From: Actinobacteria bacterium RBG_16_68_21
Lineage (GTDB): Bacteria; Actinomycetota; Acidimicrobiia; Spongiisociales; UBA11373
DNA length: 42,219 nt
Assembly: GCA_001767695.1 (NCBI GenBank)
Contig: MELR01000016.1
Span: 18,680 to 60,898 of the forward strand
Reading direction: 5' to 3'
Shown: piece by piece, positions 23,258-35,806 of the stretch
How the letters are laid out: each line of letters starts with the position of its first letter
How positions within the stretch are numbered: position 1 is the first letter of the stretch
Made by a program: the position numbers and the translations under genes
The notes under the pieces: generated by a model
Database searches by the model: none
Told to the model about the DNA's origin: nothing
The model's input: only the letters and a program-made list of their open reading frames with translations

Positions 23258-24393
23258 GTGCTCTACCTCGATCATGCCGCCACCACGCCGATGCGGCCAG
23301 AGGCCCGCGAGGCCATGGCGCCCTACCTCGACGCGGATTTCGGCAATCCCTCGGGTCTTCATGCGCCGAGCCGGCGTGCCAAGGATGCGATCGAGTCCGC
23401 CCGGGAGCGTCTCGCCGCGCTGCTGGGGGCGGCCCATCCGTTGGATGTGGTGTTCACCGGAGGCGGCACCGAGTCGGACAACCTCGGGTTGGCCGGTCCC
23501 TGCTTGGCCGGCTCCGGCCGGGGCGGGGTGGTGATCAGTGCCGTGGAGCATGAGGCGGTCATCGAGACCGCCCGGTTCCTCGGCCGGCTCGGATGCCCGG
23601 TGCGGGTCGTTCCGGTGGACCGCTTCGGCCGGGCCACCCCCGGTGACGTGGCGGCGGCGGTCGACGAGTCCACCCGGGTGGTCTCGGTGATGGCCGCCAA
23701 CAACGAGACCGGGGTGATTCAGCCCGTCGCCGAGATCGCCGCGGCGGCACGGGAGGCGAACCCTGCGGTGCTGGTCCACACCGATGCCGTGCAGGCGATG
23801 GTTTCCCTCCCGGTGAACCTGGGCCTGCTCGGAGTCGACCTGCTCACCGTTGCATCTCACAAGGTGGGGGGCCCGAAGGGAGTGGGTGCCCTGGTGATGC
23901 GCCCCGGCATCGAACTGGAACCCGTCATCCACGGCGGTGGCCAGGAGCTGGGGCGCCGGTCGGGTACCCATGACGTGGCGGGAATCGTGGGCATGGTCGC
24001 CGCCGCCGAGGCCGCGGTCTTCGATCGGGACCGTTTCGGGCGCGATGTCGGCGAGGCCCGCAGTCGCTTCGAGGCGAAGCTCACCGCGGCGGTTCCCGAT
24101 GTGGTGTTCACCATCGGCGCCGGTGCCGATCGGCTCGTACAGCACTCCCATTTCCGTGTCCCCGGGATCTCCGCCGAGACGCTGCTGATTCGCCTCGACG
24201 GTGCGGGAGTGGCCGCCTCGGCGGGATCGGCCTGCCAGAGCGGGGCTCTGGAGATGTCCCACGTCTTGGCGGCGATGGATCTGCCGGCGGAGGAGGCGGC
24301 GGAGTGCGTGCGGATCACTTTCGGTTGGACGACGTCACCGCACGACGGTGACTCCGCTGCGGCCGCGGTGGCAACCGTGGTGGGAGATCTCCG

Positions 24394-24397
<4 letters not shown>
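23258..24397 (+). CDS. Cysteine desulfurase (NifS/IscS family)
   Basis: A 379-residue PLP enzyme that takes sulfur from cysteine. YLDHAATTPMRPE opens it; Lys202 in ASHKVGGPKG binds PLP, and Cys326 in SAGSACQSGALEMSHVL carries the persulfide. Overlaps mnmA by 4 bp, so its sulfur most likely goes to tRNA 2-thiouridine, and also to Fe-S clusters. In mycobacteria iscS and mnmA are likewise neighbours upstream of ligA. GTG at 23258 begins the protein exactly at the family's usual N-terminus. Confidence 0.93.
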
Positions 24398-27479
<3,082 letters not shown>

Positions 27480-27504
27480 GGTGGGACTATCGGTGGGCGG
27501 CCGC

Positions 27505-27510
27505 TAGCGT
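27505..27510 (+). promoter_or_regulatory. Putative -10 box for the Usp/CBS gene
   Basis: TAGCGT, 34 nt before the ATG at 27545; a leader of about 28 nt including CGGAG would follow. Weak. Confidence 0.25.
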
Positions 27511-27544
27511 GCCCCGACGGGGAGGCCCCCAGTCCCCGGAGCAG

Positions 27545-28441
27545 ATGAGCCCGTCCGACATGCCGACGCCTGAGCTGTGGCGATCCGTCGTCTGGACCCG
27601 GGGCTCCGGGTGTCGGGACCTCGCCGCGTTGCTGGCCGACGGCGAGGCCGTCCCGGTCGACGACGATCTGCGATCAGCCTGTATCGCCGAACGCGCCCGG
27701 CTGCTCGTCGCCAGAAAGCTCACATCCTTCGATCTGGTGAGTGCCGCGGTTCCCGTCGACTTCGCCGCGGCTGCGGTGGCGGGGGTGGTGGCCGCGGTCG
27801 GGCCAGGGCCGCACTCGGCCCTGGCGGCCCTCGTGGCGCAGCGTCTCGCCGATTCGATCGGAATCCCCGGGTCGCTCGTCTCGGCGTCGCCTGCCCCCGA
27901 CCAGGACGAAGCGGTCGAGGCGACCCTTGCAGAAATCGCCGCCCTGGTGCCCGATCTTCCCGCCAAGATCGTCCGTGCCTCCAGCGCTCGCCTCCTCGTG
28001 GGAACGTTCCCCCCGGGCACGTTGCTGGTGGTGGGGGCGCCCGGAGGGTCCTGGCTGCAACGACAATTCTTCGGGCCCGGGCGCAAGCTCATCGTCGGAT
28101 CTCAGGGAGGTGCGGTGGTGGTGCGTGCCGCCCCGGTGCGCTGTTTCCAGGAGATGCTCGAACCCGACGCGCTGGGAGCGGGCCTGCTGGTTCGCGAGGC
28201 GCGCCGGCTGCTCCAGGGTGATGCCGCCCCCGTGGTGGCCGACGGGCGTCTCGTCGGAGTGGTGCGTCGCTCCGCACTTCTCGAAGCCTTTCCCGAGGAT
28301 TCGATCGGGTCCATAGCCGAGGACCCGGTGTTCGTCTCCGAGGAGGACCCGGTCGAGGCCGCTCTCGAAGTGGCTGCCTTCGTCCGGCCGGTTCCGGTGG
28401 TCGATGGCTCCGGCCGGCTCACCGGAGTGATGCCCGGGTGA
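27545..28441 (+). CDS. Usp-like domain plus CBS-pair protein
   Basis: A 298-residue protein. Residues about 65-205 look like a Rossmann-type universal-stress domain (VDFAAAAVAGVVAAVG, DQDEAVEATLAEIAALV, GTLLVVGAPGGSWLQRQFFG, and KLIVGSQGGAVVVRAAPVRC at the end). From about 205 two CBS motifs follow (LLVREARRLLQGDAAPVVAD, GRLVGVVRRSALLEAF, then EEDPVEAALEVAAFVRPVPV), a unit that binds adenine nucleotides. So a soluble energy or redox sensor is possible; target unknown. The start is uncertain: an ATG at 27560 also fits. It is followed by a GNAT gene with 4-bp overlap. Confidence 0.65.
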   Translation: MSPSDMPTPELWRSVVWTRGSGCRDLAALLADGEAVPVDDDLRSACIAERARLLVARKLTSFDLVSAAVPVDFAAAAVAGVVAAVGPGPHSALAALVAQRLADSIGIPGSLVSASPAPDQDEAVEATLAEIAALVPDLPAKIVRASSARLLVGTFPPGTLLVVGAPGGSWLQRQFFGPGRKLIVGSQGGAVVVRAAPVRCFQEMLEPDALGAGLLVREARRLLQGDAAPVVADGRLVGVVRRSALLEAFPEDSIGSIAEDPVFVSEEDPVEAALEVAAFVRPVPVVDGSGRLTGVMPG

Positions 28442-29118
28442 TATCGGAGTTGCCGCTGGGCGACCCGGTGCCGATCGCGGCCGCCCCGGAGCGTCCCGCA
28501 GCGGTACTCGCCGGGCGGGATGTGACGCTGCGGCGGCCCGACCTCGCCGACGGCGCCCCCCTGTTCGCGGCAACCCACGGCGACCTCGCCGCCGAGGCGG
28601 TCTGGGCGTACATGGGGTACGGGCCGTGGCCGACCGAGGAGGCGATGAGCCGCTGGATCGCCGGGTGTGTGGATTCGGTGGACCCCTTCTGGTACGCGGT
28701 GACGGCCACCGCCGACGGCTCGCCGCTGGGCATGGCCGCGATCATGGGTTACGACCCTGCCATGCGTCGCGCCGAGATCGGGCACATCTGGTACATCCCG
28801 GCGGCGCAACGGACCACCGCCAACACCGAGGCCGCCTACCTCATGGTCGGGGAGTGCTTCGCCCGGATGGGTTGCCGCCGGGTGGAGTGGAAATGCGACG
28901 CGCTCAATGAGCGGAGCCGGGCGGCAGCTGTGCGGCTCGGGTTCGTCTTCGAGGGGGTGTTCCGCAACCACATGATCGTCAAGGGCCGCAACCGCGACAC
29001 GGCGTGGTATGCGATGACGCCGGGGGATTGGTCGTCGGCTCGTCCCCGCCTGGAACGGTGGCTCTATGAGGCGCCCCGCCGCGATGGACGTCCCGTCGAG
29101 CCGCTCGGCGCTAGGTGA
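28438..29118 (+). CDS. GNAT family N-acetyltransferase (RimJ/RimL-like)
   Basis: A 226-residue acetyltransferase; the domain begins near residue 28 (VTLRRPDLADGAPLFAA). IGHIWYIPAAQRTTANTEAA carries the acetyl-CoA site, and KCDALNERSRAAAVRLGFVF is the classic last motif. Close to the RimJ/RimL group, which acetylates N-termini or small molecules; the substrate is unknown. GTG at 28438 overlaps the Usp/CBS gene by 4 bp. The residues before 28 (VPIAAAPERPAAVLAGRD) look like an ordinary N-terminal lead. Confidence 0.85.
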   Translation: MISELPLGDPVPIAAAPERPAAVLAGRDVTLRRPDLADGAPLFAATHGDLAAEAVWAYMGYGPWPTEEAMSRWIAGCVDSVDPFWYAVTATADGSPLGMAAIMGYDPAMRRAEIGHIWYIPAAQRTTANTEAAYLMVGECFARMGCRRVEWKCDALNERSRAAAVRLGFVFEGVFRNHMIVKGRNRDTAWYAMTPGDWSSARPRLERWLYEAPRRDGRPVEPLGAR

Positions 29119-29518
29119 TGCGGAAAGTCCAGACGAACCCCCCGGGGTCCGGGTTTCCCCCCGCGATCCGGTCCCATCGAATGCTGGCCTGGTGGTCGCC
29201 TGCGGTCCACTCCTCGATGGTCCTGCCCGCGCCGGGATACCACCGCCAGTCGCCGGTGGCTTCGGTGAACGAGACCTCTGCCAGGTCCACGGCCACTCCA
29301 TCCACGATCAGGTCGAGGAGCTGGTAGCCGACGGGGAGATCGATCTCGATTCCCGTCTGGCGGACCACGACGTCGCCGGGGAGGGGGAATACCCCTTCCA
29401 GGGGATCGGGCAGTTCCGCCGGGCCACCACGCGGGAAGAAGAGCACGGCGGCGGCGATCACCGCACCCAGGGTGACGATGAGGACGGCCATGAGGGTGCG
29501 GTACCGATCTCGGCCCAT
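29111..29518 (-). CDS. Small single-span membrane protein of unknown function
   Basis: A 135-residue protein: a basic N-terminus (MGRDRYRTL), one membrane segment (about residues 8-30) and an outer domain of about 100 residues, beta-rich with several Trp (GDWRWYPGAGRTIEEW, DHQASIRWDRI, FVWTFRIT). No family recognised. The ATG at 29518 has TACTAT 6 nt upstream. Converges on the GNAT gene with an 8-bp overlap. Confidence 0.65.
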   Translation of the reverse strand: MGRDRYRTLMAVLIVTLGAVIAAAVLFFPRGGPAELPDPLEGVFPLPGDVVVRQTGIEIDLPVGYQLLDLIVDGVAVDLAEVSFTEATGDWRWYPGAGRTIEEWTAGDHQASIRWDRIAGGNPDPGGFVWTFRIT

Positions 29519-29524
29519 GAGGCG

Positions 29525-29530
29525 ATAGTA
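29525..29530 (-). promoter_or_regulatory. Putative leaderless -10 box for the small membrane protein
   Basis: TACTAT on the minus strand, 6 nt before the ATG at 29518. Confidence 0.5.
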
Positions 29531-29556
29531 GGTGTCGGCGGATTCGGCACTCCCGC

Positions 29557-29562
29557 TAGCGT
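29557..29562 (+). promoter_or_regulatory. Putative leaderless -10 box for the dapC operon
   Basis: TAGCGT, 7 nt before the ATG at 29570. Confidence 0.5.
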
Positions 29563-29569
29563 TCCCGAC

Positions 29570-30718
29570 ATGCGAACCAATCCCGTGCTCGGCGAGCTGG
29601 GCACCTATCCGATCGCGGAGATCCAGGACACCGTTCGCCGCATGAAGGATGCCGGAGAGCGTCTCATCGACTTCTCCCTCGGCGACCCGCGCGAGCCGAC
29701 GCCGCGGTTCATCCGGGAGGCCGCCGCGGCGGCGATCCCGGAGGTCTCCCAGTACCCGACCGTTGCCGGGCTGGCGTCGCTGCGCAGTGCGATCGCCGGG
29801 TACGTGCAACGCCGGTTCGGGATCGAGGTAGATCCGGCCACGCAGGTGATCCCGACCGCCGGATCCAAAGAGGCGATCTTCAGCACCCCGTTTGCCTTCA
29901 TCGACTCGACTGCTGATCAAGCGGGGGTGTTCGCCACGCCTGGCTATCCGGTGCACGAGCGGGGCATGCGTTTCGCCGGCGCCGACGCCATCGGGATCAA
30001 GCTGCACGGCGACTTCGTGCTGCGCGCCGCCGACATCCCCGCCGAGGTGTGGCCCCGGCTCGCACTGTTGTGGACCTGCAGCCCGCAGAACCCGACCGGG
30101 GCGGTCACTCCTCGGACGGACCTGCGCGCCCTGTACGAGCGATGCCGGGAGCACGGCACTCTGCTGTTGAGCGACGAGGCATATGCCGACCTCTGGGAGG
30201 AGGAGCCACCCACATCGGCGCTCCAGGTGGCGGAGGCGGGCTCCGTCGGCTCCTTGACATATCTGTCGTGCAGCAAGCGTTCGGGGATGACCGGATATCG
30301 CAGCGGGGCGGTCGTCGGCGACGCCGAGGCGATCGCCGCACTCAAGTCAATGAGGTCATCGGCCGGGGTCGGCTCGCCGGAGTTCATCCAACAGGCGGCG
30401 ACCGCGGCGTGGAACGACGACGACCATGCGGAGGAGCGGCGGCAGATCTTCAACGCCAAGCGGGCGGTGCTGCGGTCGCGATTCGACGCCGCCGACATCC
30501 CGGTGGTGGGATCGCGCGCCGGCTTGTACCTCTGGGTGGTGGTCGACGACGACCTCGCCGCCGCCAAACGGTTGCTCGCCGAAGGCGTGGTCGTCTCGCC
30601 GGGGTCGGTATTCGGACCCGGAGGCGAGGGGCACCTTCGCCTGGCGCTCGTCCCGACCCTCGAGGAATGCGCCGAGGCGGCGGAGGTGGTGGCCGGATGC
30701 CTACGTCCCGCGAGCTGA
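29570..30718 (+). CDS. dapC: Succinyldiaminopimelate transaminase (class I/II aminotransferase)
   Basis: A 382-residue PLP enzyme. LIDFSLGDPREPTPRFIREA, SQYPTVAGLASLR, WTCSPQNPTGAV (substrate/PLP pocket), LLSDEAYADLW, and the PLP Lys in LSCSKRSGMTGYRSG. The family alone does not give the substrate, but the next two genes are dapD and dapE, so it most likely supplies the amino transfer step of the succinylase lysine/diaminopimelate route. Overlaps dapD by 22 bp. ATG at 29570 is set by the -10 box. Confidence 0.88.
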   Translation: MRTNPVLGELGTYPIAEIQDTVRRMKDAGERLIDFSLGDPREPTPRFIREAAAAAIPEVSQYPTVAGLASLRSAIAGYVQRRFGIEVDPATQVIPTAGSKEAIFSTPFAFIDSTADQAGVFATPGYPVHERGMRFAGADAIGIKLHGDFVLRAADIPAEVWPRLALLWTCSPQNPTGAVTPRTDLRALYERCREHGTLLLSDEAYADLWEEEPPTSALQVAEAGSVGSLTYLSCSKRSGMTGYRSGAVVGDAEAIAALKSMRSSAGVGSPEFIQQAATAAWNDDDHAEERRQIFNAKRAVLRSRFDAADIPVVGSRAGLYLWVVVDDDLAAAKRLLAEGVVVSPGSVFGPGGEGHLRLALVPTLEECAEAAEVVAGCLRPAS

Positions 30719-31506
30719 TCGAGGCGGCCTTCGTCGACCTGGACCGGCTCGACAAGGCCCGCGCCGCGATCGAGGAGACCATCGCCGCGCTCGATCGGGG
30801 CGAGATCCGGGTCGCCGAGAAGGTGGACGGCACCTGGGCGGTCAACGAGTGGGTCAAGCAGGCGATCCTGCTCTACTTCCGCCTCGCCGGCCTGGAGACG
30901 TGGCATGCCGGACCGCTCGAGTTCCACGACAAGATCCCCACCAAGCAGGGCCTGGCGGCGGCCGGGGTTCGGGTGGTGCCGCCGGGAACGGTCCGGTACG
31001 GGGCCTTCTGCGAGCCGGGAGTCGTCGTGATGCCCGGCTACATCAACATCGGCGCCTGGGTCGGATCGGGAACCCTGGTGGACACCTGGGCGACCGTGGG
31101 GTCCTGCGCCCAGATCGGACGCGACGTGCACCTCTCCGGCGGGGTGGGGATCGGGGGAGTGCTCGAACCGCCCGGGGCGCTGCCGGTGATCGTCGAGGAC
31201 GGCGCGTTCATCGGCAGCCGGTGCATCCTCGTGGAGGGGGTGCTGGTGGAGGAGGGTGCGGTCCTCGGGGCGAACACCACGATCACCTCGTCCACGCCGA
31301 TCATCGACGTCACCGGACCGGAACCGGTCGAGTACCGGGGGCGGGTGCCGGCCAACTCGGTGGTGATTCCGGGGACCCGGCCCAAGGTGTTCCCCTCGGG
31401 CACGTTCGAGCTGCAGTGCGCCCTCATCGTCGGGCAGCGGTCTGCCTCGACGGACCGCAAGACTTCCCTGAACGAGGCTCTGCGGGTGTTCGGGGTGCAG
31501 GCGTGA
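30697..31506 (+). CDS. dapD: Tetrahydrodipicolinate N-succinyltransferase, E. coli-type
   Basis: A 269-residue left-handed beta-helix acyltransferase that puts succinyl on tetrahydrodipicolinate. N-terminal helical domain (LIEAAFVDLDRLDKARAAIE), then KVDGTWAVNEWVKQAILLYF, and hexapeptide repeats from about 100 on (NIGAWVGSGTLVDTWATVGS, QIGRDVHLSGGVGIGGVLEP). It is of the compact E. coli type rather than the longer (about 317-residue) type of mycobacteria. GGAGG 10 nt upstream of the ATG lies inside dapC. Confidence 0.92.
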   Translation: MPTSRELIEAAFVDLDRLDKARAAIEETIAALDRGEIRVAEKVDGTWAVNEWVKQAILLYFRLAGLETWHAGPLEFHDKIPTKQGLAAAGVRVVPPGTVRYGAFCEPGVVVMPGYINIGAWVGSGTLVDTWATVGSCAQIGRDVHLSGGVGIGGVLEPPGALPVIVEDGAFIGSRCILVEGVLVEEGAVLGANTTITSSTPIIDVTGPEPVEYRGRVPANSVVIPGTRPKVFPSGTFELQCALIVGQRSASTDRKTSLNEALRVFGVQA

Positions 31507-32534
31507 GCCTGGTCGACGACCTCGTCTGGCTGGTGGACATCCCCTCGCCGACCGGAGCCGAGGAGGCGATCCGCGACGCCATCGCCGCCCGGCTCTCCCA
31601 TCTCGAGCCGCGGACGATCGGGAACTCGGTGGTGGTCGGCCGTCGCACCGGCAAGCCCCTCATCGCCGTGTACGGCCACCTGGACACGGTCCCCTCACAG
31701 GGCAACCTGCCGGGCCGGGTCGCCGACGGGCGGGCGTTCGGACTCGGCGCCTCCGACATGAAGGGGGGGCTGGCGGTGATGATCGCCCTCCTCGAGGATC
31801 CCGATGTCGCCGCCGGGACCTTCGACGTGTTGGGGGTGTTCTACGACGGCGAGGAGGGGCCCGCCGAAGGCAACGGGCTGGAGGCGGTCCTCGACCGGTC
31901 ACCCGACCTGCTCGAGGCCGAGCTCTCGATCGTCATGGAACCCACCGACGGCGAGTTGCAGCTTGGCTGTCAGGGTGTCATCAACGCCACGGTCGAGTTC
32001 CACGGCGAGGCCGCCCACAGCGCCCGTCCCTGGCTCGGAGAGAACGCGGTGACCAAGGCCGGTGCCTGGCTGGCGGAGATGCACGGGCGGGGCTGGCGCG
32101 ACGTCGACGTGGCCGGGCTCACCTTCAAGGAGACCTTCGTCGTCACCACCGCCGCCGGGGGAGTCGCCCGGAACGTCATCCCCGCCCGGTTCGCACTCAA
32201 CCTCAACCATCGGTTCCCTCCGGATCGAACCCTGGACGAGGCAGAGGCGATGGTGCGCGAGATGTGCGCCCCCGCCGACCTCGTGGAGATCGTCGACCGC
32301 GCACCGGCCGCTCCGATCCCCGAGGGCAATCCCCACCTGGAGCGGCTGCGCGGCCTGGTCGGCGTGGTGTCGGCCAAGACCGCGTGGACCGACGTCGCCC
32401 GTCTCACCGGGCGCGGCCTGGCCGCGGTCAACTTCGGCCCCGGCGAGGTGGCGCAGGCACATCGTGCCGACGAGAGCGCCCCGATCGAGGGGATGGAGCG
32501 CGCCCTGGGGGTGATGCGGGGGTTCCTGAGCTAG
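31503..32534 (+). CDS. dapE: Succinyl-diaminopimelate desuccinylase
   Basis: A 343-residue M20-family metallopeptidase that removes succinate to give LL-diaminopimelate for lysine and cell wall. Metal ligands: His in VYGHLDTVPS, Asp in GASDMKGGLAVM, Glu in YDGEEGP (general base and ligand), Glu in VMEPTDGELQLGCQG, and a His near the end (QAHRADESAPI). GTG at 31503 overlaps dapD by 4 bp. Together dapC, dapD and dapE make the three succinyl steps in pathway order except that dapC comes first. Confidence 0.92.
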   Translation: MSLVDDLVWLVDIPSPTGAEEAIRDAIAARLSHLEPRTIGNSVVVGRRTGKPLIAVYGHLDTVPSQGNLPGRVADGRAFGLGASDMKGGLAVMIALLEDPDVAAGTFDVLGVFYDGEEGPAEGNGLEAVLDRSPDLLEAELSIVMEPTDGELQLGCQGVINATVEFHGEAAHSARPWLGENAVTKAGAWLAEMHGRGWRDVDVAGLTFKETFVVTTAAGGVARNVIPARFALNLNHRFPPDRTLDEAEAMVREMCAPADLVEIVDRAPAAPIPEGNPHLERLRGLVGVVSAKTAWTDVARLTGRGLAAVNFGPGEVAQAHRADESAPIEGMERALGVMRGFLS

Positions 32535-32591
32535 TTCGGTCGCTTTCGCCCTCGGGCCGACCGGCCCGGCTCCGGCCACCCGGCGACTCTC

Positions 32592-32597
32592 TACCAT
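32592..32597 (+). promoter_or_regulatory. Putative leaderless -10 box for gatC-gatA-gatB
   Basis: TACCAT, 6 nt before the gatC ATG at 32604. Confidence 0.5.
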
Positions 32598-32603
32598 CAG
32601 CAA

Positions 32604-32891
32604 ATGCCCGTTGAGATCGACATCGCCAAGGTGGCGCGCCTCGCCCGGATCGGCCTGACCGAAGAGGAACTCGCCCACTACGGCGAACAGCTCCAGGGAA
32701 TCCTCGAGCACGCCGCCCGGGTACAGGCTCTGGCCACCGACGGCGTCGTCCCCACCGCCCATCCACTGCCGATGGTCAACGCGCTCCGTGCCGACTTGGT
32801 CGAGCCGACCCTCGACCGCGAGGAGGTGCTCGCCCAGGCGCCCGATCGCGAGGGCCCCTACTTCCGCGTTCCCCCGTTCCTGGAGGACTGA
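32604..32891 (+). CDS. gatC: Aspartyl/glutamyl-tRNA amidotransferase subunit C
   Basis: A 95-residue belt subunit holding GatA to GatB: VEIDIAKVARLARIGLTEEE at the N-terminus, PTAHPLPMVNALRADLV in the middle, and a C-terminal YFRVPPFLED. First gene of the gatCAB unit, with its stop directly next to the gatA GTG. Confidence 0.95.
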   Translation: MPVEIDIAKVARLARIGLTEEELAHYGEQLQGILEHAARVQALATDGVVPTAHPLPMVNALRADLVEPTLDREEVLAQAPDREGPYFRVPPFLED

Positions 32892-34367
32892 GTGGATCCC
32901 GCCGACCTCTCGATTGCCGACGCGGCCGAGCGCCTGCGTGCCGGTGAGGTGACCGCCGTCGAGTTGCTCGCGGCGGTGCAGCGGCGGGCCTCGATGACCG
33001 AGGCGATCCTCCACTGCTATCTGACCATCGACCGCGACGGCGCCGCCGCCGCGGCCGAGGCCGCCGATGCCGCGCTCGCCCGCGGTGAGGACCTCGGGCC
33101 TCTCCACGGCATTCCCATCGCCGTCAAGGACAACATGGTGACCCGGGGTGTGGAGACGACGTGCTCGTCGCGCATACTCTCCGGGTGGGTTCCCCCGTAC
33201 GACGCCACCGCGGTCGAGCGGTTGCGACGCGGCGGCGCGGTGATCTTCGGCAAGACCAACCTCGACGAGTTCGCCATGGGCTCGTCCACGGAGAACTCGG
33301 CATACGGCCCGACCCGCAACCCGTGGAATCCCGATCGCGTGCCGGGCGGGTCGAGCGGCGGCTCGGCGGCGACGGTGGCGGTGGGCTCGGCGTTCGGCGC
33401 TCTCGGCTCCGATACCGGGGGTTCGATCCGCCAGCCGGCGGCGTTGTGCGGTGTCGTCGGCATGAAACCCACCTACGGGTTGGTGAGCCGCTACGGGCTG
33501 ATCGCCTTCGCCTCATCACTGGATCAGATTGGCCCGATCACCCGCACCGTGGCCGACGCGGTCACTTTGTTCGAGGTGGTTGCCGGTCACGATCCATCTG
33601 ACGCCACGTCGTATCGAGGGGAATTCCCCGATCCCCGCGCCGAGTCGGGGCGCGGGGTCGCCGGCCTGAAGATCGGTGTGGTCCGCGAGCTGTCGGGAGA
33701 CGGCATCGATCCCGGAGTCTTGAGCGCCTTCCGCGCCACCCTCGATGCCCTTGCCGCCGCGGGGGCGGAGGTCACCGAAGTGTCGTTGCCGTCGACCGAG
33801 TACGCCTTGAGTGCCTACTACCTGATCGCGCCGGCGGAGTGCTCGGCGAACCTGGCGCGCTTCGACGGCGTGCGCTTCGGCCTGCGGCTTCCCGGCGATT
33901 CGGTCGAACAGCTGATGTCGGCTTCCCGGCGCGATGGTTTCGGTCCCGAGGTCACCCGGCGCATCCTGCTCGGCACGTATGCCCTGTCGGCCGGGTACTA
34001 CGACGCCTTCTACGGACAGGCGCAGAAGGTGCGGACCATGGTGATCGAGGACTTCTCGCGGGCCTACCGCGACGTCGATGTGCTCGTCACCCCCACCAGT
34101 CCGTCCACCGCCTTCGGTGTCGGGGAGAAGACCGCCGATCCGCTGTCGATGTACCTCAGCGACATCTGCACCATTCCGAGCAACCTCTCGGGCGATCCGG
34201 CGATCTCGGTGCCGGTCGGACTCGACGGTGCCGACCTGCCCGTCGGCTTTCAGATCCTGGCGCCGGCACTGCACGAGGCGGTCATGTTCCGGGTGGCGGA
34301 GGAGGTGGAGAGACTCGTCGGGTTCTCTTCCCGCCCGGCGCTGGCCACGTCGGAGGGAGCGGCATGA
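32892..34367 (+). CDS. gatA: Aspartyl/glutamyl-tRNA amidotransferase subunit A
   Basis: A 491-residue amidase-signature protein that makes ammonia from glutamine for the amidation of mischarged tRNA. The Ser-cisSer-Lys triad falls on the same numbers as in S. aureus GatA: Lys79 (GIPIAVKDN), Ser154 (GGSSGGSAA) and Ser178 (DTGGSIRQP). GTG start; ends overlapping gatB by 4 bp. Confidence 0.96.
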   Translation: MDPADLSIADAAERLRAGEVTAVELLAAVQRRASMTEAILHCYLTIDRDGAAAAAEAADAALARGEDLGPLHGIPIAVKDNMVTRGVETTCSSRILSGWVPPYDATAVERLRRGGAVIFGKTNLDEFAMGSSTENSAYGPTRNPWNPDRVPGGSSGGSAATVAVGSAFGALGSDTGGSIRQPAALCGVVGMKPTYGLVSRYGLIAFASSLDQIGPITRTVADAVTLFEVVAGHDPSDATSYRGEFPDPRAESGRGVAGLKIGVVRELSGDGIDPGVLSAFRATLDALAAAGAEVTEVSLPSTEYALSAYYLIAPAECSANLARFDGVRFGLRLPGDSVEQLMSASRRDGFGPEVTRRILLGTYALSAGYYDAFYGQAQKVRTMVIEDFSRAYRDVDVLVTPTSPSTAFGVGEKTADPLSMYLSDICTIPSNLSGDPAISVPVGLDGADLPVGFQILAPALHEAVMFRVAEEVERLVGFSSRPALATSEGAA

Positions 34368-35806
34368 ATTACGAGGCGGTCATCGGCATCGAGACCCATG
34401 TCGAGCTGCTCACCCACTCGAAGATGTTCTGTGGATGCCCGACCGACTTCGGCGCCGATCCCAACACCAACGTATGCCCGGTGTGTCTCGGCCTTCCCGG
34501 CGCCCTCCCCGTGCCGAACGAGCAGGCGATCCACTGGACGATCGCTCTCGGCATGGCGCTCGAGTGCTCGATAGCGCCCCACTCGGTGTTCCACCGCAAG
34601 AACTACTTCTACGCCGATCTACCCAAGAACTATCAGATCTCCCAGTTCGATCTCCCACTGTGCGTCGGTGGGCATCTCGACGTGGATGGGGGAACGGGGG
34701 AGCGGCGAGTGGGGATCACCCGGGTGCATCTCGAGGAGGACACCGGCAAGAGCACTCATCTCGGGGGAAGCGGCCGGATCCACGACGCCTCGGGTGCCCT
34801 CATCGACTTCAACCGGTCGGGGATCCCGCTCATGGAGGTGGTCACCGAACCGGACATTCGCACCCCGGAGGAGGCCCGGGCCTACGCCCAGGAACTGCGG
34901 GCGATCGTCCTCGCCCTGGGAATCTCCGACGCCCGTCTCGAGGAGGGCAGTCTTCGCTTCGACGCCAATGTCTCGCTTCGGCCGGAGGGGTCGACGACGC
35001 TGGGCACCAAGGTCGAGGTGAAGAACATGAACTCGCTCCGTTCCCTGCAGCGGGCGCTGGCGTTCGAGATCGACCGCCAGAACGGGGTGCTCGCCGCCGG
35101 CGGGACGATCGCTCAGGAGACCCGCCACTGGGACGAGGCCGCCGGCCGCACCGAGTCCGGTCGCGGGAAGGAGGAATCGAGCGACTACCGCTACTTCCCG
35201 GAACCGGATCTGGTGCCGCTGGAAGTCGGTCCGGAGTTGCTCGCGCGGCTTCGCGCCGGCATCCCCGAGCTCCCCGCGGTGCGGCGAGAGCGCTACATGG
35301 CGGCGGGACTCGACGCGACCGCGGCGCGAACCCTGGTGGCGGGAGATCTGTCCGGATTGTTCGACGACGCCGTCGCCGCCGGGGCGGCACCCCGCGCCGT
35401 CGCCAACTGGTTGAGCGGCGAGGTGACTGCTCACCTCAACCGGACCGGCACCGATGCCGCGGATCTCACGCTCGACGGCGCCGGGCTCGCCGAACTGGTG
35501 GAGATGGTCGACAGCGGGGAGGTGTCGGCGACGGCAGCCAAGGACGTCCTCGCCGGGGTGCTCGCCGGCGAGGGGACCCCCCGGAAGGTTGCCGAGCGGC
35601 GCGATCTGCTGCAGATCTCCGACGTGGGAGCGTTGGTGGTTGCGGTCGACGAGGCGCTCGCCGCCCATCAGGACGAGGTCGCCAGGATCCGGGGCGGAGA
35701 TGCCCGGCTGGTCGGGTTTCTGGTCGGGCAGGTGATGAAGGCGACCGGGGGCAGGGCGGATCCGCAGGCGGTCGACCGTCTCATCCGGGAGCGAACCGGA
35801 GCGTGA
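34364..35806 (+). CDS. gatB: Aspartyl/glutamyl-tRNA amidotransferase subunit B
   Basis: A 480-residue subunit that activates the tRNA-bound Glu/Asp and transfers ammonia. [20 protein letters not shown] and [17 protein letters not shown] carry the zinc Cys residues; [19 protein letters not shown] is the kinase cradle; a C-terminal tRNA-binding (YqeY-like) domain covers about 330-480. Followed by a HAD gene with 4-bp overlap. In mycobacteria the same set gatC-gatA-gatB follows ligA at a distance. Confidence 0.96.
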   Translation: MNYEAVIGIETHVELLTHSKMFCGCPTDFGADPNTNVCPVCLGLPGALPVPNEQAIHWTIALGMALECSIAPHSVFHRKNYFYADLPKNYQISQFDLPLCVGGHLDVDGGTGERRVGITRVHLEEDTGKSTHLGGSGRIHDASGALIDFNRSGIPLMEVVTEPDIRTPEEARAYAQELRAIVLALGISDARLEEGSLRFDANVSLRPEGSTTLGTKVEVKNMNSLRSLQRALAFEIDRQNGVLAAGGTIAQETRHWDEAAGRTESGRGKEESSDYRYFPEPDLVPLEVGPELLARLRAGIPELPAVRRERYMAAGLDATAARTLVAGDLSGLFDDAVAAGAAPRAVANWLSGEVTAHLNRTGTDAADLTLDGAGLAELVEMVDSGEVSATAAKDVLAGVLAGEGTPRKVAERRDLLQISDVGALVVAVDEALAAHQDEVARIRGGDARLVGFLVGQVMKATGGRADPQAVDRLIRERTGA

